A stretch of DNA of 5,497 nucleotides, taken from assembly GCA_027403435.1 (NCBI GenBank), contig DAHZDR010000066.1, positions 1 through 5,497 on the forward strand, given 5' to 3'. Source of the stretch: Deltaproteobacteria bacterium. Lineage in GTDB: Bacteria > Desulfobacterota > Binatia > Binatales > Binataceae. Below are positions 5,062-5,497 of the stretch, in pieces (within the stretch, counting starts at the first letter, position 1; each line of letters begins with the position of its first letter). The notes below the pieces were generated by a model. It did no database searches and had not been told where the DNA came from. It worked only from the letters and a program-made list of their open reading frames with translations. A program made the translations under genes and the position numbers.

Positions 5062-5497
5062 TTAAGCTTCGATTCGGGCGACCCGGCGTTTGCCGACTTC
5101 GAGCACGTGATGCCGTCCCGGAACGAAGTGGAAATTCATGTCGGCGATCGTCTCGCCATCGACCCGCACCGCGCCCTGGCTGAGCAGCCGGCGCGCGTCG
5201 CTGGTCGAAGCGGCGAAGCGTAGCTGCTTCATCAGTTCGCCGATCCAAAGCTCCTCCGCGATCCGATAGACGGGCGCCTCGCGCGGCACCTCGCGCCGCT
5301 GGAACTTGCTTTCGAAATAGCCGCGCGCCCGTTCGGCCGCCGCCGCGTCGTGGTATTCCTCGACGATTAGCGCGGCGAGGCGCTTTTTCGCTTCCATCGG
5401 ATGGATCGAGCCGGCGCGAATCGCCGCCAGTTCGTCCGTCCCGATGTCGGTCAACAGTTCGAAATAGCGCGTCATCAGCGCGTCCGGAAGCGACATC
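5062..5497 (-). CDS. tyrS: Tyrosyl-tRNA synthetase, C-terminal part (cut by window edge)
   Basis: This is the last 144 or so residues of a protein that continues beyond the window. TyrRS charges tRNA-Tyr with tyrosine using ATP. What is visible is the region after the KMSKS loop: SLPDALMTRYFELLTDI matches the helix conserved after that motif. HPMEAKKRLAALIVEEYH (32-49 of the visible part) is characteristic of bacterial TyrRS, and the C-terminal S4 RNA-binding domain runs from about residue 83 to the end (STSDARRLLSQGAVRVDGE). The Met at 5496 is probably internal, not the start. The catalytic Rossmann domain with its HIGH-type motif lies outside. The gene converges on the acetyltransferase gene with a 47-base gap in which I see no convincing terminator. 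It is a housekeeping gene and points to a chromosomal location. Confidence 0.93.
   Translation of the reverse strand, partial: MSLPDALMTRYFELLTDIGTDELAAIRAGSIHPMEAKKRLAALIVEEYHDAAAAERARGYFESKFQRREVPREAPVYRIAEELWIGELMKQLRFAASTSDARRLLSQGAVRVDGETIADMNFHFVPGRHHVLEVGKRRVARIEA

Noticed and set aside
4334..5248. A 304-codon open frame on the minus strand across the acetyltransferase gene
   Set aside because: It overlaps three better-supported genes, crosses the promoter and ribosome binding site of the acetyltransferase gene, and its product is low-complexity Arg/Gly/Ala sequence.

Overview
The window is GC-rich (roughly 60% by eye) and gene-dense. It looks like chromosome from a Gram-negative, respiring bacterium. 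I cannot name the species. The main content is a complete leftward frdABCD operon for a quinol:fumarate reductase closely resembling the Escherichia coli type: flavoprotein, iron-sulfur protein and two separate three-helix membrane anchors. Every FrdB cysteine ligand and the FrdA catalytic residues can be read directly. Glutamate 50 of FrdA, in the flavin-attachment motif, is the residue found in fumarate reductases rather than in succinate dehydrogenases.

Layout, left to right. Positions 1-199 hold a 47-codon rightward ORF whose first 16 or so residues look like the start of an adenine-type DNA methyltransferase. The remainder is unlike that family, and a strong leftward intrinsic terminator for the frd operon lies inside it. 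Positions 200-3469 are frdD, frdC, frdB and frdA on the minus strand, with gaps of 1, 5 and 9 bases, so one transcript with translational coupling is likely. Positions 3470-3720 are a divergent intergenic region with candidate frdA promoters and a small inverted repeat followed by six T. Positions 3721-4407 (+) encode an unrecognised 228-residue protein with conserved-looking Cys/His motifs. Positions 4511-5014 (+) encode a GNAT acetyltransferase resembling spermidine/spermine acetyltransferase, preceded by a perfect TATAAT box and a strong ribosome binding site. Positions 5062-5497 (-) are the C-terminal third of tyrosyl-tRNA synthetase, cut by the window edge and convergent with the acetyltransferase gene.

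Functionally, FrdABCD would oxidise membrane quinol and reduce fumarate to succinate at the inner face of the cytoplasmic membrane, supporting anaerobic or microaerobic respiration. The other genes are not obviously part of that pathway. No wholly new system is evident. The items most worth a second look are the methyltransferase-like fragment next to the operon terminator, the unrecognised Cys/His protein divergent from frdA, the inverted repeat between them, and an excess of the octamer GCGATCGC.
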